From positions 1-47,347 of the forward strand of contig JADGJL010000077.1 of assembly GCA_027600665.1 (NCBI GenBank): a stretch of DNA of 47,347 bases. Direction: 5' to 3'. Shown here in pieces: positions 31,928-42,241 of the stretch. The DNA is from Irineochytrium annulatum. Taxonomy: Eukaryota; Chytridiomycota; Chytridiomycetes; Chytridiales; Chytridiaceae. The notes beneath the pieces were generated by a model. That model did no database searches. It saw only the letters and a list, made by a program, of their open reading frames with translations, and had not been told where the DNA came from. The number at the start of each line of letters is the position of its first letter. Position 1 is the stretch's first letter. The position numbers were made by a program, and so were the translations under genes.

Positions 31928-33245
31928 CTAGTGAAATCCTGACGATCTCGCCGTCCTCCCTCCCATCCTTCTCGACTCACTCCCAAGAAGGTTAACCTGC
32001 AGGCGCCGTTAGACAGGGTCGAACAGGGAAAACATACCTTCTCCACCAAGTCGCTAAGCTGATTTGTTCCCTTCGTCAAGATGGAAAGGTACGAGCCAAG
32101 CAAGACATCGTTGTAATCCTTAAGCAAAATAAGTCATGATTGACGACCGAATACAACGCTGATTCGTGGCTTCCTACCATCAAGAACTCTTGCTTGAATT
32201 CGGTGTTGTCGATAGTCGGCAGCCTATTGCACAAGGACCCGATCTCGCGGACAATGTTGTGATCCCGGGGAACCACCCCTGAGATGTCAATGAACAGCGG
32301 TCATTAAGCAATCCAACCTGCTTCCACATCGGCAATGTATTGGCCGAGAAGCTTAATTCGAGCATGCAACATCTTAATCGCGTTCCTTTGCGTGACCAAG
32401 TGCGCTGTCACTGCTCGGGAGAAGTAGTCGGCAGTTGGTTAACAACGACGCTAAATATTAAGCCTCAGGAACCCTCACATGTCGAGGACGTTGCGGACTC
32501 GACGTTAGTCGCATGCGCAACATGGTCAACGGCTAACCGCTCCGCCTCGCCCGTCTCGATCTTGTAGGCAGCTTGGGTAAACCTGAAGGTGGGACTCCCA
32601 TCAACGATGTCAATAATGGATTCGTAGAGTGATATCGGAAGCTCCTTCGAGGTCACAACGACGGCGGGATTCAGTTGCATAAACAAGGGACTTTCGTTGA
32701 AGTCCAAAATCTGCATCGTGTAATAATTGGTTCAGGGTAACAAATGAAAGAAAAGGCATATCACGGACCTGCCGGTGGACATTAATATCCGACTCCGTCG
32801 GCTTGGAGCCGGTAGTGTACCATCCCAGCAAATCGTACGTCGGAAAAACTTGTCGGACTTGCGAGTCTCATTACTACCCCGAAAATTATTGCGATGATGA
32901 AAGCACACGTACACTGCTCCTGTTTGCTTTGGAAGAATTCTTTATCAATGACCACCTGACCCCCTTCGACGCCGTGTGGCAGCTCGTAGGAGTTAAACAC
33001 TTCGATGTGCCGTCCCGACTGGACGCCAATAATCGCCCCGTAGACTTCATGCATCGCAATTAGTGGCCCAAAGAAGTAATAAAGAACAGTCGTACTGCTG
33101 GGAAGTGCGCCTTGAGCCTGCTGCGACTTCAGACGCGTGAAGTGGTCCGACACATTCATGATGACCAGGGGATGCCTGCAAAGATGGATTAGTCGGAAAT
33201 CGTCAAGAACATGCATTACAACGTAATTGTCGTGTTTTGCTCCAT
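31928..33245 (-). CDS. CSN6: COP9 signalosome subunit 6
   Basis: The start MEQNTTITL joins over a 44-nt intron (33176-33219) to HPLVIMNVSDHFTR, the start of the MPN domain. VYGAIIGVQSGRHIEVFNSYEL, EFFQSKQEQF and LLGWYTTGSKPTESD follow. The last lacks the His-x-His of JAMM proteases, as expected for the inactive CSN6. Then come LFMQLNP, LPISLYESIIDIVDG and ETGEAERLAVDHVA, followed by the helical tail with AIKMLHARIKLLGQYIADVE, VPRDHNIVREIGSLCNRLP and LGSYLSILTKGTNQL. The last exon ends near MGGRTARSSGFH, like the basic CSN6 tail. CSN6 pairs with CSN5 in the complex that removes NEDD8 from cullins. It has seven or so short introns; several junctions were set by homology. Confidence 0.92.
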
Positions 33246-33916
33246 CTTGTAGTCGAGGGAGGGCTGTGGGACAGGATTGCCACTGATGCAGACTCGAGTT
33301 GGTAAAAAGACGATCAGTTTACAGTTCCTGTTCTGTTGTCGGGTCATCAAGCAGCGCGTTGATGGCGGCCAAGATTATCGGGTCAGGGGGAGCATCCGGA
33401 AACAGAACGTCATCGCCACCAACGACAATTTCGGAAAGCCATCGCGGGCCTCTAAAGAGTTGGGACTTGCCGCTACGCGTTCGGTTCGAGTACAACGGCA
33501 AGCGCATTACTTTTCTGCAACAATCGACGCTTCATAATTTTCGACTAGACACCATGGAGCGAGGTCATCTTGACACAGCTCCGGCCTCATCTTGCGACGA
33601 TGCGTTGAGTTTGTCACCTGGATCTGGACGACCGTCAGGCAGGTGGGCATCTAGTGATGAGAATCATAGATGGATGGAGAGGTAGCGTTACTCAGTCGGC
33701 AGTCCTCGGACTTGTGTTCGACGACCTCGCCGCGGTGGAAGTCGTGATCGTCCTCCCCATCGTCGACAACGCCAGGGAATCAGCCCTCTCGGTCGTACCG
33801 CGATGCTGATGCCGCCGGATGCGTTGCCTAGATACTACTCCTTCCAGAATTTCTTCACAGCTTTCTAATAATATTGTGTACTGGAGTGTAAATAAAACGG
33901 ACAACGAAGCCACCAG
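33246..33916. other. unassigned stretch with possible minus-strand exons
   Basis: About 670 bp between CSN6 and CMC2. The minus-strand frame 33507-33319 (GGDDVLFPDAPPDPIILAAI) looks protein-like. Upstream acidic frames around 33700-33800 could splice to it. The best reading is a small unrecognised gene on the minus strand, or a 5' extension of CSN6, since a splice from 33321 would put the frame in phase with the CSN6 first exon. I cannot choose between them. Confidence 0.3.
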
Positions 33917-34193
33917 CTATTCCTCCAACCCCACGTCCTTCAGGCCCGCCCGCCACTTCTCCTGACGTTTCTTCGCTTCCGCCAAGCTGACGGTCCGCTT
34001 CACCTGAAATTCTGCACGGTTGAGCAATCACAAGCGTTCAAAACTAAATAAAAAACCCACCAGCATTCATACATTCTTCAAACTGCTTTTTCAGGTGCTC
34101 GCAGTTGCCCCATATCCTTCCAGCAAGGCCGGTTTCAGCGATGCAACGACGCAGCGCTTCGCTGAACGGCACACACGAGTCCGGGAGTGTCAT
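33917..34193 (-). CDS. CMC2: COX assembly mitochondrial protein 2 (twin CX9C)
   Basis: Two exons, 34193-34061 and 34011-33917, with a 49-nt intron; 75 aa. Two CX9C motifs are present, CVPFSEALRRC and CEHLKKQFEEC, separated by ETGLAGRIWGN, the CHCH hairpin. After the intron comes EFQVKRTVSLAEAKKRQEKW, the charged C-terminal helix of the Cmc2 type. The protein is expected in the mitochondrial intermembrane space, imported by Mia40 disulfide relay, and needed for cytochrome c oxidase assembly. The start has MTLPDSC rather than the common MHP form, so a short upstream exon cannot be excluded. It is too small and too split to appear as one ORF. Confidence 0.85.
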
Positions 34194-34429
34194 GCAAAGA
34201 AATAGCGTCCAAAATTGACGACGCAGGCGGTTTATGCAGCAGGTTGCTTACTTCCATAACTGCGATTCATATGTCGGCCTGACCGTCCTTGTCCGCCAAA
34301 ATGCATGCAAATCATTTAACCGTTCCCTAGTCTCACATTCATTCTGTATTGCAAAGAGACATACATGCTAGAACAACAAGCACAAACAACAATGCATCGA
34401 GTCACTCCCGTTCACAACTCCCCAATCTC

Positions 34430-35361
34430 CTAATCAGCACTCCCCCTCATCAACTCCTTCACCCTCCTGCCCTGGCTTCGTTCTCCCTTCACCACTCTCT
34501 CCTTTTCTTGACGAGCGTAGGAAATCTGCCCCTTCACTTCTCGACGCCTCGCTGCCGACTCGGATGTATCCCCGTCCTCGTCGTCACCGCTTTCATCCCG
34601 GTCCGAGTATCTTCGAGTGAGATACTTGATGAAGACCGAGTCGCCGGCGGCGAGCCTTCGCGCGAAGAAGGACTGCAAGTCCTCAGCGTTCTCTAGGGTC
34701 TCGAGCCTACGGAAGAACCTGCGCGCCTCGCTGTCAACCTCGGTTCCTGTCGAATACTTATCCCGAACTGCCTCGATGTCGGTGCTGGGCTCGTCGACAG
34801 GAGACGGCAGGTTCTCCTCCACTTGCTCGTCATCGATGAAGATGGCAACGCGGTGTCGGATCGGGCCGAAGCCAGTAGGAACCTGTGATCCCCTCAGCCC
34901 CTCGTTGGAGGTCAGATCGAGGACCTCAAGTTCTTCTAATTCTGCCAAAGACGCCGGTATCGTCGAGATTTTGTTGCCGCTGAGGTCCAAGTAAACCAGC
35001 CGCGGGAAAGTCGAGGCAAGGTTGCCTGGCACCGCGATCAGTCCGTTATTACCCTATCCAATAATTTAATATAATGGATTAATGCAAACACACCACATAC
35101 AAGAAGCAAAGCGGTCAGATCGCTCAGCTTCGCCGCATCCACAGGGAGGGTGGTCAATCCCAGCCCCGTCAAATCCAGGAACCCAGACTTGCGACCCTCG
35201 TTGATGCGCTGTCGAACAGTAGGGGTATCCTCATCGGAGTTGTTCTTTGAATTCGGCAGGGATTTCTCGCTGTTTTGTCGAAGGCTCTTATCTCCTCGAG
35301 TCGCAGTTCGCGACGTAGAAGACGATCGGCCTCCACCCGGTCCTCCTGATCCTAAGTACAT
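34430..35361 (-). CDS. short leucine-rich repeat protein
   Basis: Two exons, 35361-35101 and 35053-34430; one 47-nt intron; 294 aa. A Ser/Arg-rich N-terminus of about 50 residues precedes three to four LRRs at about residues 60-130: FLDLTGLGLTTLPVDAAKL, LTALLLGNNGLIAVPGNLA, LVYLDLSGNKISTIPASLA and LEVLDLTSNEG. The C-terminal half is charged and helical, with RRFFRRLETLENAEDLQSFF, then an acidic patch and a basic coiled-coil tail (YARQEKERVVKGE). The IP-x-x-L-type repeats resemble the plant PIRL/Shoc2 class. The gene is not assignable further. It is head to head with the CK1 gene. Confidence 0.75.
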
Positions 35362-35405
35362 TCTTCGTGTGCGTGAGGAGGAACCTTTGGTGAAATTTTC
35401 GTGGC
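35362..35405. promoter_or_regulatory. 44-bp bidirectional promoter between LRR and CK1 genes
   Basis: The divergent start codons lie 44-50 bp apart, the tightest pair in the window. Promoter elements must overlap coding or leader sequence. If the real CK1 start is the second Met at 35412 the gap is 50 bp. Confidence 0.5.
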
Positions 35406-36419
35406 TTGAAAATGGAGCAACCTTTGCCTGCGCTCGAGCACATCTCGAACGGCCGATGGATGATCGAGGGCAAGATCGGGGCTGGCTCGTTTGGAGATGT
35501 TTACGCTGGCGTGGAGACGGAAACTGGCATCAAGGTGGCCGTCAAACGGGAGCTTGCGGCCTCGCCAATGCCGCAGTTGTTCAACGAATGTACGATAACC
35601 TTCAAATTCACGGCTGAACCGATCTTGCAAAAGCCGACATGTATGATGTGCTCTCCGGCTCCGAGGGCATCCCGAAGGTGTTCTACTTCGGAATCGAGGG
35701 GCCGTACAATGTCATGGTGATGGAGAGGCTGGGGCCGAGCCTGAAGGAGCTGCACAAGAATTCGACGAGCGCCAAAATTCCTCTCCGGACGGTCGTCTTT
35801 ATCATCCCGCAGCTTATCCGACGCCTGCAAGCCGTTCACAACCGGGGCATCGTGTTCCGAGACGTCAAACCCGACCAGTTCTGCGTCGGGAGATACCAGG
35901 AAGATATATCCGACCGACCCACTGTGTACCTCATCGACTTTGGCCTGTCGACGTTCTATGTTGACCCCGCGACGGGCGAGCATGTGAAGAGTGTTAAACC
36001 CATTCGGAATATGTTAAAGACCGGCACTGCTCGTTATGCAAGCGTTAATGTGCACAAGGGCAAGATACACACGCGGCGGGATGATTTGGAAAGCCTGATA
36101 TACGTGTTAATCGAGTTGGCCGCCGGGTGAGGCAGTAGTTCAGGAGGCAATGATTTTAATAGAAAGTAGGAAATTGCCATGGACCGGAGTCAACGCGCGA
36201 AATCCGCTTCAAGGCTGGCGGAAAATCGGGGTGCAAAAGAACGACATGAGCATTGCAGAAATAACCGAAGGTCTGCCATCCGAGTTTGGCACCATGTTGG
36301 AGTATGCGCGTGAGCTTCGTTTCTCGGAGGAACCAGATTACGAGGAGCTTATTAGACTCTTTGTGCGGCTTTTCGAAAACATTATATTGGAGGAAAAAGG
36401 GCCTTTAAAGTGGTCGTGA
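35406..36419 (+). CDS. casein kinase 1 family Ser/Thr kinase
   Basis: Three exons, 35406-35589, 35634-36127 and 36171-36419; introns of 44 and 43 nt; 308 aa. The Gly loop GKIGAGSFGDVY, AVKRE (ATP Lys), the catalytic loop FRDVKPDQF and DFGLS are intact. TGTARYASVNVHKGKIHTRRDDLESL carries the CK1-specific substitution for the APE motif. Start: two Mets, at 35406 and 35412. The kinase domain fills the whole protein; the long C-terminal regulatory tail and palmitoylation motif of yeast Yck proteins are missing, so it is not a membrane-anchored Yck form. RDVKPDQF in place of RDIKPENF/DNF is a mild departure. Which CK1 subgroup it belongs to is unresolved. Confidence 0.92.
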
Positions 36420-36658
36420 ATACAAAGATTAAGTAGACTTTGTATTAAGGATGGATGTGGGCTGCTTGAGCCAAGAAAATTTGGAAATCACGAAGGCGAT
36501 AAAATTTCTGTATTAGGATAAGTAGGAGGCCGACAAATGCTACATCATTTTCTTTTGGCGCGACAAGATAAAAAGTAAGGCCATCGAGAGCGACCGCTTA
36601 TGGCCAAAACTCGAGACAAGGATTGCGGTCGAAAAGACCATATACATAAAACGAACGC

Positions 36659-38515
36659 TCAAACACAAGCTAATAACGCAACAACAAAAGTTTTTACCAA
36701 AATTGAATCCACATCATTCCTCACCACCATTCCAGCCAGCGGAGCCTTAGCCGAAACGTTCGGCCTCACTCTCTCCACCAACCCCGTCCTCCTCCGGCCG
36801 CCCCCCTCGACCATCCCTCCAAACAGTTCCCGCTCCACCATCCTGACCAAGCACGACACCTCCCTCAACTTCTTAGCCTTCCTTGCTGCCGCCATCAGCC
36901 GGCGCAAAGACGATGCCGACGGAACTGCCGGCTTCGGTTCCAACTTCTGCTCCCTTAGCGCCGGCGCCTCCACGACCTCCGCCAAAAATATCCCGTCCTC
37001 CCCATATCGAACGGCCCCATCCGTCACCGATCCTTTCCCAGCCTGTTCCTCCGAGCAGGTGTCAACCAAGACACCTCCCTTCGCCACCGAGCGCCTCAGA
37101 AAATCGAGCAAGCTCACGAGCTTGGGCTCGACCTCCTCCTTTGCCGCCACTGGTAAGAGGACGTTAGGCACCGCGGGAGTATGGCTGACGGCGGTCGAGA
37201 GCTTAGGCGCCGCGACGGGGATAATAGAGTTCGGAAGCATAGGTGCGGCGACGGCAAAACTCGGCAAGGTGACAGCGTGGACCGTGAGTGGCGAAACCGT
37301 CGACGGAAGGGGCATTGGAGACATCTTCGACCTCCGAGGCGACACTAAGCTCGAAGCCTCCAACCTCGGGCTGGGTACGTTGACCTTCGACGACTGCGTT
37401 GATAGCGATATACCGCCGGCCCCCGCGAGACCTTCCCATCTCTGCAGCCTCGCCGTCAAGTCTGCAACGAGAACCCTAAGCTGGTCTCGCTCCGCCGACA
37501 CAGTCTGAAGCTCCTTCTTGCTATCGGCACCGTCCTTTCGAAGCAGGCGAACCTCGTTCTCGAGCGCGTCGATGTAGTCTTTCCTTCGCTCTCGGAAAGA
37601 GCGCGCCGACAGCTTGTTCCTGAGCTGCCGGCGCTCCTTAGCCGACAGGGCGGGGTCTTTAAGGAGGCGGTATTGGCGAGCAAGATCTTCGTCCATCGGT
37701 TTCTCGGGGATTGCGACGATTGGTTCGCCCGGAAGACCGTCATCAAAGTCTTCCTCATTAAAGTGGTGCGACCCGCGTCGGGTATCGTGGTCGAATTCGC
37801 CTTCGTCTTCCTCCTTCTTGACGGCCGCACGCGCGCTCCGTCTCTTCGGCGCGGTCCTCTTCGGTGCGGGTGACGGCGCGGCAACGGTCGCTGCTGCAAG
37901 GCTCGCCTTCGGCGGGCGCCCGCGCGGTCGCGGTTTCAAAGGTGGTAGGTCAACGACCGGCGGAGAGGTTACTGGCGGAGACGCAACGCAGTCGGAGGCC
38001 GTCGGCGACATGGGGGCCACGTCGAGGACGGCCGCGGCAGGAGGAAAGAGGGCAAAGGACAGCTCGCGATCGGCTTCGGCCGTCGGAAGCATCGACTGGT
38101 CGCTCATAATGAAGTCGTTCAGAGTGACTAGTGGGGTATCTGCCTCGAGTTTGGATGCGCCGGCGAACTCCAGGTCCTCAAACAGCGACTGCGTTCCCGA
38201 TGCTGACGGGAATGGGCGCTGGTGAGTGGCGGATGCGAATGAATCAGAAGCGGTGGGGGAAACCGGAAGAGCCGGTGTGGCGGGGAAGACGGCGAAGGAC
38301 AACTCGGTCTCTGGCTCGACGGAGGACCGCATGCTTTCACGATCGTCGCACATGAGATCGTCGAGGGTTATCAGCTCGGCCTTCGTGCCGTTGTCGAAGG
38401 CGGTAACAGGTGGGACTTCCGACGGGTTGCCCTGGTCCATCCACGAGAAGGAGATGAAGTCGGTGAAGTCGAAGTTGCCGTCCACCTCAGGCTGGAGGTT
38501 GTTGGGTCGGTCCAT
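36659..38515 (-). CDS. bZIP transcription factor with AT-hook-like motif and duplicated acidic region
   Basis: Single exon, 618 aa. Two related segments near the N-terminus (about residues 48-98 and 129-179) share L(I/V)TL(D/N)D, ELSFA(V/L)FP and SPTASD. A KPRPRGRPPK motif (AT-hook-like) follows at about residue 195, then Lys/Arg-rich PKRTAPKRRSARAAVKK. The bZIP is at about residues 285-350: basic region RRQLRNKLSARSFRERRK with the invariant Asn and Arg, then a leucine zipper through LENEV, LRKD, LQTV and LRVLVADL. The C-terminal region (LVSLLDFLRRSV, a second short helix, LVERVRP) is unassigned. It should bind DNA as a dimer. It is divergent from USO1 across 541 bp. The target genes cannot be told from sequence. 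Confidence 0.88.
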   Translation of the reverse strand: MDRPNNLQPEVDGNFDFTDFISFSWMDQGNPSEVPPVTAFDNGTKAELITLDDLMCDDRESMRSSVEPETELSFAVFPATPALPVSPTASDSFASATHQRPFPSASGTQSLFEDLEFAGASKLEADTPLVTLNDFIMSDQSMLPTAEADRELSFALFPPAAAVLDVAPMSPTASDCVASPPVTSPPVVDLPPLKPRPRGRPPKASLAAATVAAPSPAPKRTAPKRRSARAAVKKEEDEGEFDHDTRRGSHHFNEEDFDDGLPGEPIVAIPEKPMDEDLARQYRLLKDPALSAKERRQLRNKLSARSFRERRKDYIDALENEVRLLRKDGADSKKELQTVSAERDQLRVLVADLTARLQRWEGLAGAGGISLSTQSSKVNVPSPRLEASSLVSPRRSKMSPMPLPSTVSPLTVHAVTLPSFAVAAPMLPNSIIPVAAPKLSTAVSHTPAVPNVLLPVAAKEEVEPKLVSLLDFLRRSVAKGGVLVDTCSEEQAGKGSVTDGAVRYGEDGIFLAEVVEAPALREQKLEPKPAVPSASSLRRLMAAARKAKKLREVSCLVRMVERELFGGMVEGGGRRRTGLVERVRPNVSAKAPLAGMVVRNDVDSILVKTFVVALLACV

Positions 38516-39056
38516 GTCGATCTGGGAGACGTCGCGACGGCTGCTTGGGAGAGTGACGCGTGGCCGACGGTCGCGGTGAATTTCGAACTTCGGCTTAGGG
38601 CGAAATGACTAATGGCGGACTGCCACTTCTGCGAACTTCTTCGGTCTCGGATTGACGTTCTGCCATAATACATTGTCCGCATCTACTTAGGCGTTACATC
38701 GGCCGGCAACACACAGAGCATGCTCGAGGCAGAATCCAATTGTATTCTTCACGTTCCGCTGGCTGTCGTTAACAGGTTCGGGTATCACGCGACCTTCCAA
38801 CCTTAGACGTGCATCCTTCAGCTATCACCTTCCAGAGGTCGTCTGCCAAGGCCACCTACGGCGCCCGCGTCTGTGCTATACGTGCGCCGCTTGCTCGTTC
38901 CCACGCCACCCCGGCTATTATTTGCATCGTTGGTTTACGTAGTATTTAAAGGCTATTTCGATGGATTGAAGGAATATTGGTCAAACTTCAAACCCAACCA
39001 TTGGCAAGGCCAACACTAACCATTCCCACATTGCACCTCTGGCGGCGTTTGCCGGG
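38516..39056. other. divergent intergenic region
   Basis: About 540 bp between the bZIP and USO1 start codons, containing T-rich and pyrimidine-rich stretches. A TATTTAAAGG word near 38942 on the plus strand is a possible TATA-like element for USO1. No gene is seen. Confidence 0.4.
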
Positions 39057-42000
39057 ATGAATTTCTTATTCGACTCTTATTCCGCGTTGCGCGGGGAGAA
39101 GGGTCAGCCTCAGAATCCGAATGACACCATCGACAAGCTTACGGATCGCGTCGCTCACTCAAGCCTGCTTGAAGACCGGAGGGCAGCCGTGCTCGGTTTG
39201 AAAGGCATGGCAAGGGATTGGAAATTGGTCAGCGGTGGTCTTCGGATTCGTATTTGCAGAGTTTGATGACCGCCCACTTAACAGGACGTCGGCACAAAGG
39301 GCATTGATGTGCTGACCAAAGTTCTCCAGAATGATCGCCACGACATTGAGATATTGAGACCCACTTTAGAAACCCTCCAAATTTTGTGCTCGCAGGAAGA
39401 TTCTTCTCCGACAAAAGGCGTGAGTGTCGGTTACGTTTATGTATGGCCTTACAACCACTTCCTAGTATGCGTCTCCCACCTCGCCTACGAACGACTCGCG
39501 TGATCTTGGCGTTATGTTCTCGGAAATCTTTGTAAAGACACCATCGAACGTAGCCCTCCTTTTGGATATTTTGGAAGAGAGTGATTACTACGTCCGCTTC
39601 AATACCGTGCAGCTGCTGTCAACTTTGTTGCAAAATCTGGGAGACCGTTTGCATGAGTCGATCCTTACAAGCCCTCTAGGGATCTCTCGCCTGATGGATT
39701 TGTTGGACGACCGCAAAGAAATCATTAGGAACGAAGGGCTTCTGCTGCTAATCTCGCTAACTCGGTCGAATGCGGAGATACAAAAGATCATTGCTTTTGA
39801 GAATGCGTTCGACCGACTTCTCCGCATTATTCGGGAAGAAGGTGCTACCGATGGCGGGATTATCGTGCAGGATTGTTTGACCCTCACGCTGAATTTGTTG
39901 CGGTATAATGTCTCTAATCAGGTACGCTTCAGCGCTTGAGTTAGTTCCTGACGATGTTGCGATCCTAGAACCTCTTTCGAGAAAGCAGTTGCATTCAACG
40001 TATCCCCTCTCTTCTTCTGTCCCGCATCGACGAAACCGACGACTCTTTGCCCTCACTGCCGCTTACTCACGAATCAAATCTCTGGTCAGAGCAGAAAATG
40101 GTCAACGCGGTTCTTATTTTCGAGCTCGTCCGTATCCTCGTTGGTCCCAACAACCCGAACACAGTTGTGAACCAGAATATCATTGTTCAAGCCGGTGTGT
40201 TTCAATCTCTTATGGATATCGCGCTTTCGGAGCGAACTCCTATCCGCGTTAAAGCCCAGGCGTTGTACGCTGTTGGGGAGGCAATGAGGGGCAGCCAAAA
40301 CAGCCAGGATTTATTTGCGAAACATGTCGTGCAGCCGCCTGTCTTTGACGGCAAAAAGGATGGGAGACAAGCGAGCGCCGTTCCTGGAGGAGGGTTACCA
40401 AGGAGCGCCCTTATGACGGTGATCACGTCAGCGATAATGTCGAATGGCGACTTTGCTGTCAGGGCGGCGGCAACGTTCTGTTTTCAGGTATGGAACATTC
40501 TTTATCCTATCCTCGATCCCTTGTGCGCTAACAATAGCGAAAATTAGTCGTTTGTTCACAACAATCCGGACAACCAGCTTGCTCTCGCGGCGACCTTAAC
40601 ACCTCCCCCGCCTGACAACCCGAACGAAGATCAAGGAGGTAGAGTCTTTCCTTTTGCTAGTGATTTTTGACTATTGAGAGCAGAGCGTCCACAATCGCCT
40701 GGATCTCTTTTAGTAATGACAGTTCTCGAGTGGGAGACGGCGAAGCGGGATCCTTACAAGCTTTGGTTTGCGGCGGTGATGCTCTCACATATCATTCGCC
40801 AGAATCCTCAATGTCAAGAGTTGGCACTTGGAGTAAGATTTATGGACGATGGTAACTTCATTCAGACGAGCGTGGCAGTAATTCTTTTATTTTAAGGAGA
40901 TGAGCCTATCTCTCTGCTACACAAAGTTATGTTCGCCTTACTTCAATCGGGGCGAGAGCAATTGGATACGAGGATCATGGTCGGAATAATGGAGCTTCTG
41001 TCGGTGTGGCTTTACGGCTGTTCCAGAGCTGTCAAAGAGTTTCTCAGCGAGGGCTCAAACCTGCAGTTTGTGAGATTGATCTGTTGGTGGCTATGCTGAC
41101 TAATTTGTTAAGTTAATTGAGCAGATAAATCACTCGTCGGGTGTAGATCCGCTCGTACAGGGAATGGCGTCATATCTCTTGGCTCTCTGTCACGAGTTTA
41201 ACGATGATTCCGAGCCGTCTTTCACACGGTTTGTTGAAAGAGAATTTAATGGAACCATTCGCCGTCCTGCTAATATCCTTGTATTAAGAGCGAGCTTATC
41301 GACATTGATTGTCAGCCGGATAGGCTTTGATGTATTTTCCAGCCGCATCGACCGTTTAAAAGAATCGAAGGCGTTTCAAAACATATCTCCCTATCTTCTT
41401 CCGGTGAGTGACGAAACGTAGGCGGGATCGTTGAGAGCGTTGACAGGAAAAGGAATCGAAGGGGTTGCCTGACGTTTATTTTGATGCCGCTTTCGCGGAA
41501 GTACTTAGGTCTACACATGGTATTATTGCTATATCAAGAGCAAATCTAATGCTGTGATAGAATCGTTAGTACGCGGCGTTGTCCAACCAAAGCCTAAGGA
41601 GCCCTCGAGAGCGAAAGAAGGTACGCCAGGCGAATGGTGACGAGTTGACATATCCCGGCAGACCTACAACAAAAGTCAATGATAGAGTCCTACCGTAATC
41701 TCATCGCTACACAGGACCGCGAACTCCAGGAGGTGCGAAGATCGCTAGCTGAAGCGGAGGCGAGACGGGTACACGAAGTAATGACGGCGTGACTTGACGG
41801 CGCTAATTTATGATTCAACCCAGACCGCAACTTTGATATCGCAACTGAACGTGCAAACGAACATGGTCAAGTCCTTGGAGCAATCTTTGGCCGAGACGTC
41901 CGAGAAACACCTAAAGCTTATGAGGGAACAAGACGACCTTCTGGTCTGTCTGGCAGAGAGTGACATGGCGATATCGCAGCTCAAGCAGAGATTGAGAGCC

Positions 42001-42102
42001 TTGGGTCAAGATGTGGAAAGTGACGGCGAGGATGAAGAAGAGGGTGAGGAGGACGAGGGCAGAATTGGAGCTGCCAAAGCTGCGATGGAGGAGCACCAAT
42101 GA
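39057..42102 (+). CDS. USO1: general vesicular transport factor p115/Uso1
   Basis: Exons mapped by phase: 39057-39227, 39285-39419, 39466-39921, 39969-40487, 40548-40638, 40684-40851, 40897-41069, 41125-41403, then three or four short ones to 42102. The armadillo head opens with LTDRVAHSSLLEDRRAAVLGLK, then FSEIFVKTPSNVALLLDILEE, LGISRLMDLLDDRKEIIRNEG, LTRSNAEIQKIIAFENAFDR, GGIIVQDCL and ETAKRDPYKLWFAAVMLSH. The C-terminus has REQDDLLVCLAESDMAISQL and an acidic end with EDEEEGEEDEG, as in p115. It tethers ER-derived vesicles to the Golgi through GM130. The coiled-coil tail looks only about 150 residues long, far shorter than in animals or yeast. It converges on SPA2. Confidence 0.93.
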
Positions 42103-42241
42103 GACGCGAGATTGGTAAATAAGAGGGGCGGTTATATTGAACCGTTGCAAAATCGATATACTTAGAATTGCTATTACTACTAGAATGAGAAAATAAAGTA
42201 AGACTTGTATGTCGCAACCCCGCAGCAATGCTTCCTAGCGC

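Noticed and set aside
32782..33216. MPN domain read as an active JAMM deubiquitinase
   Set aside because: The metal-binding His-x-His is absent (GWYTTG), so this is the non-catalytic CSN6, not CSN5 or Rpn11.
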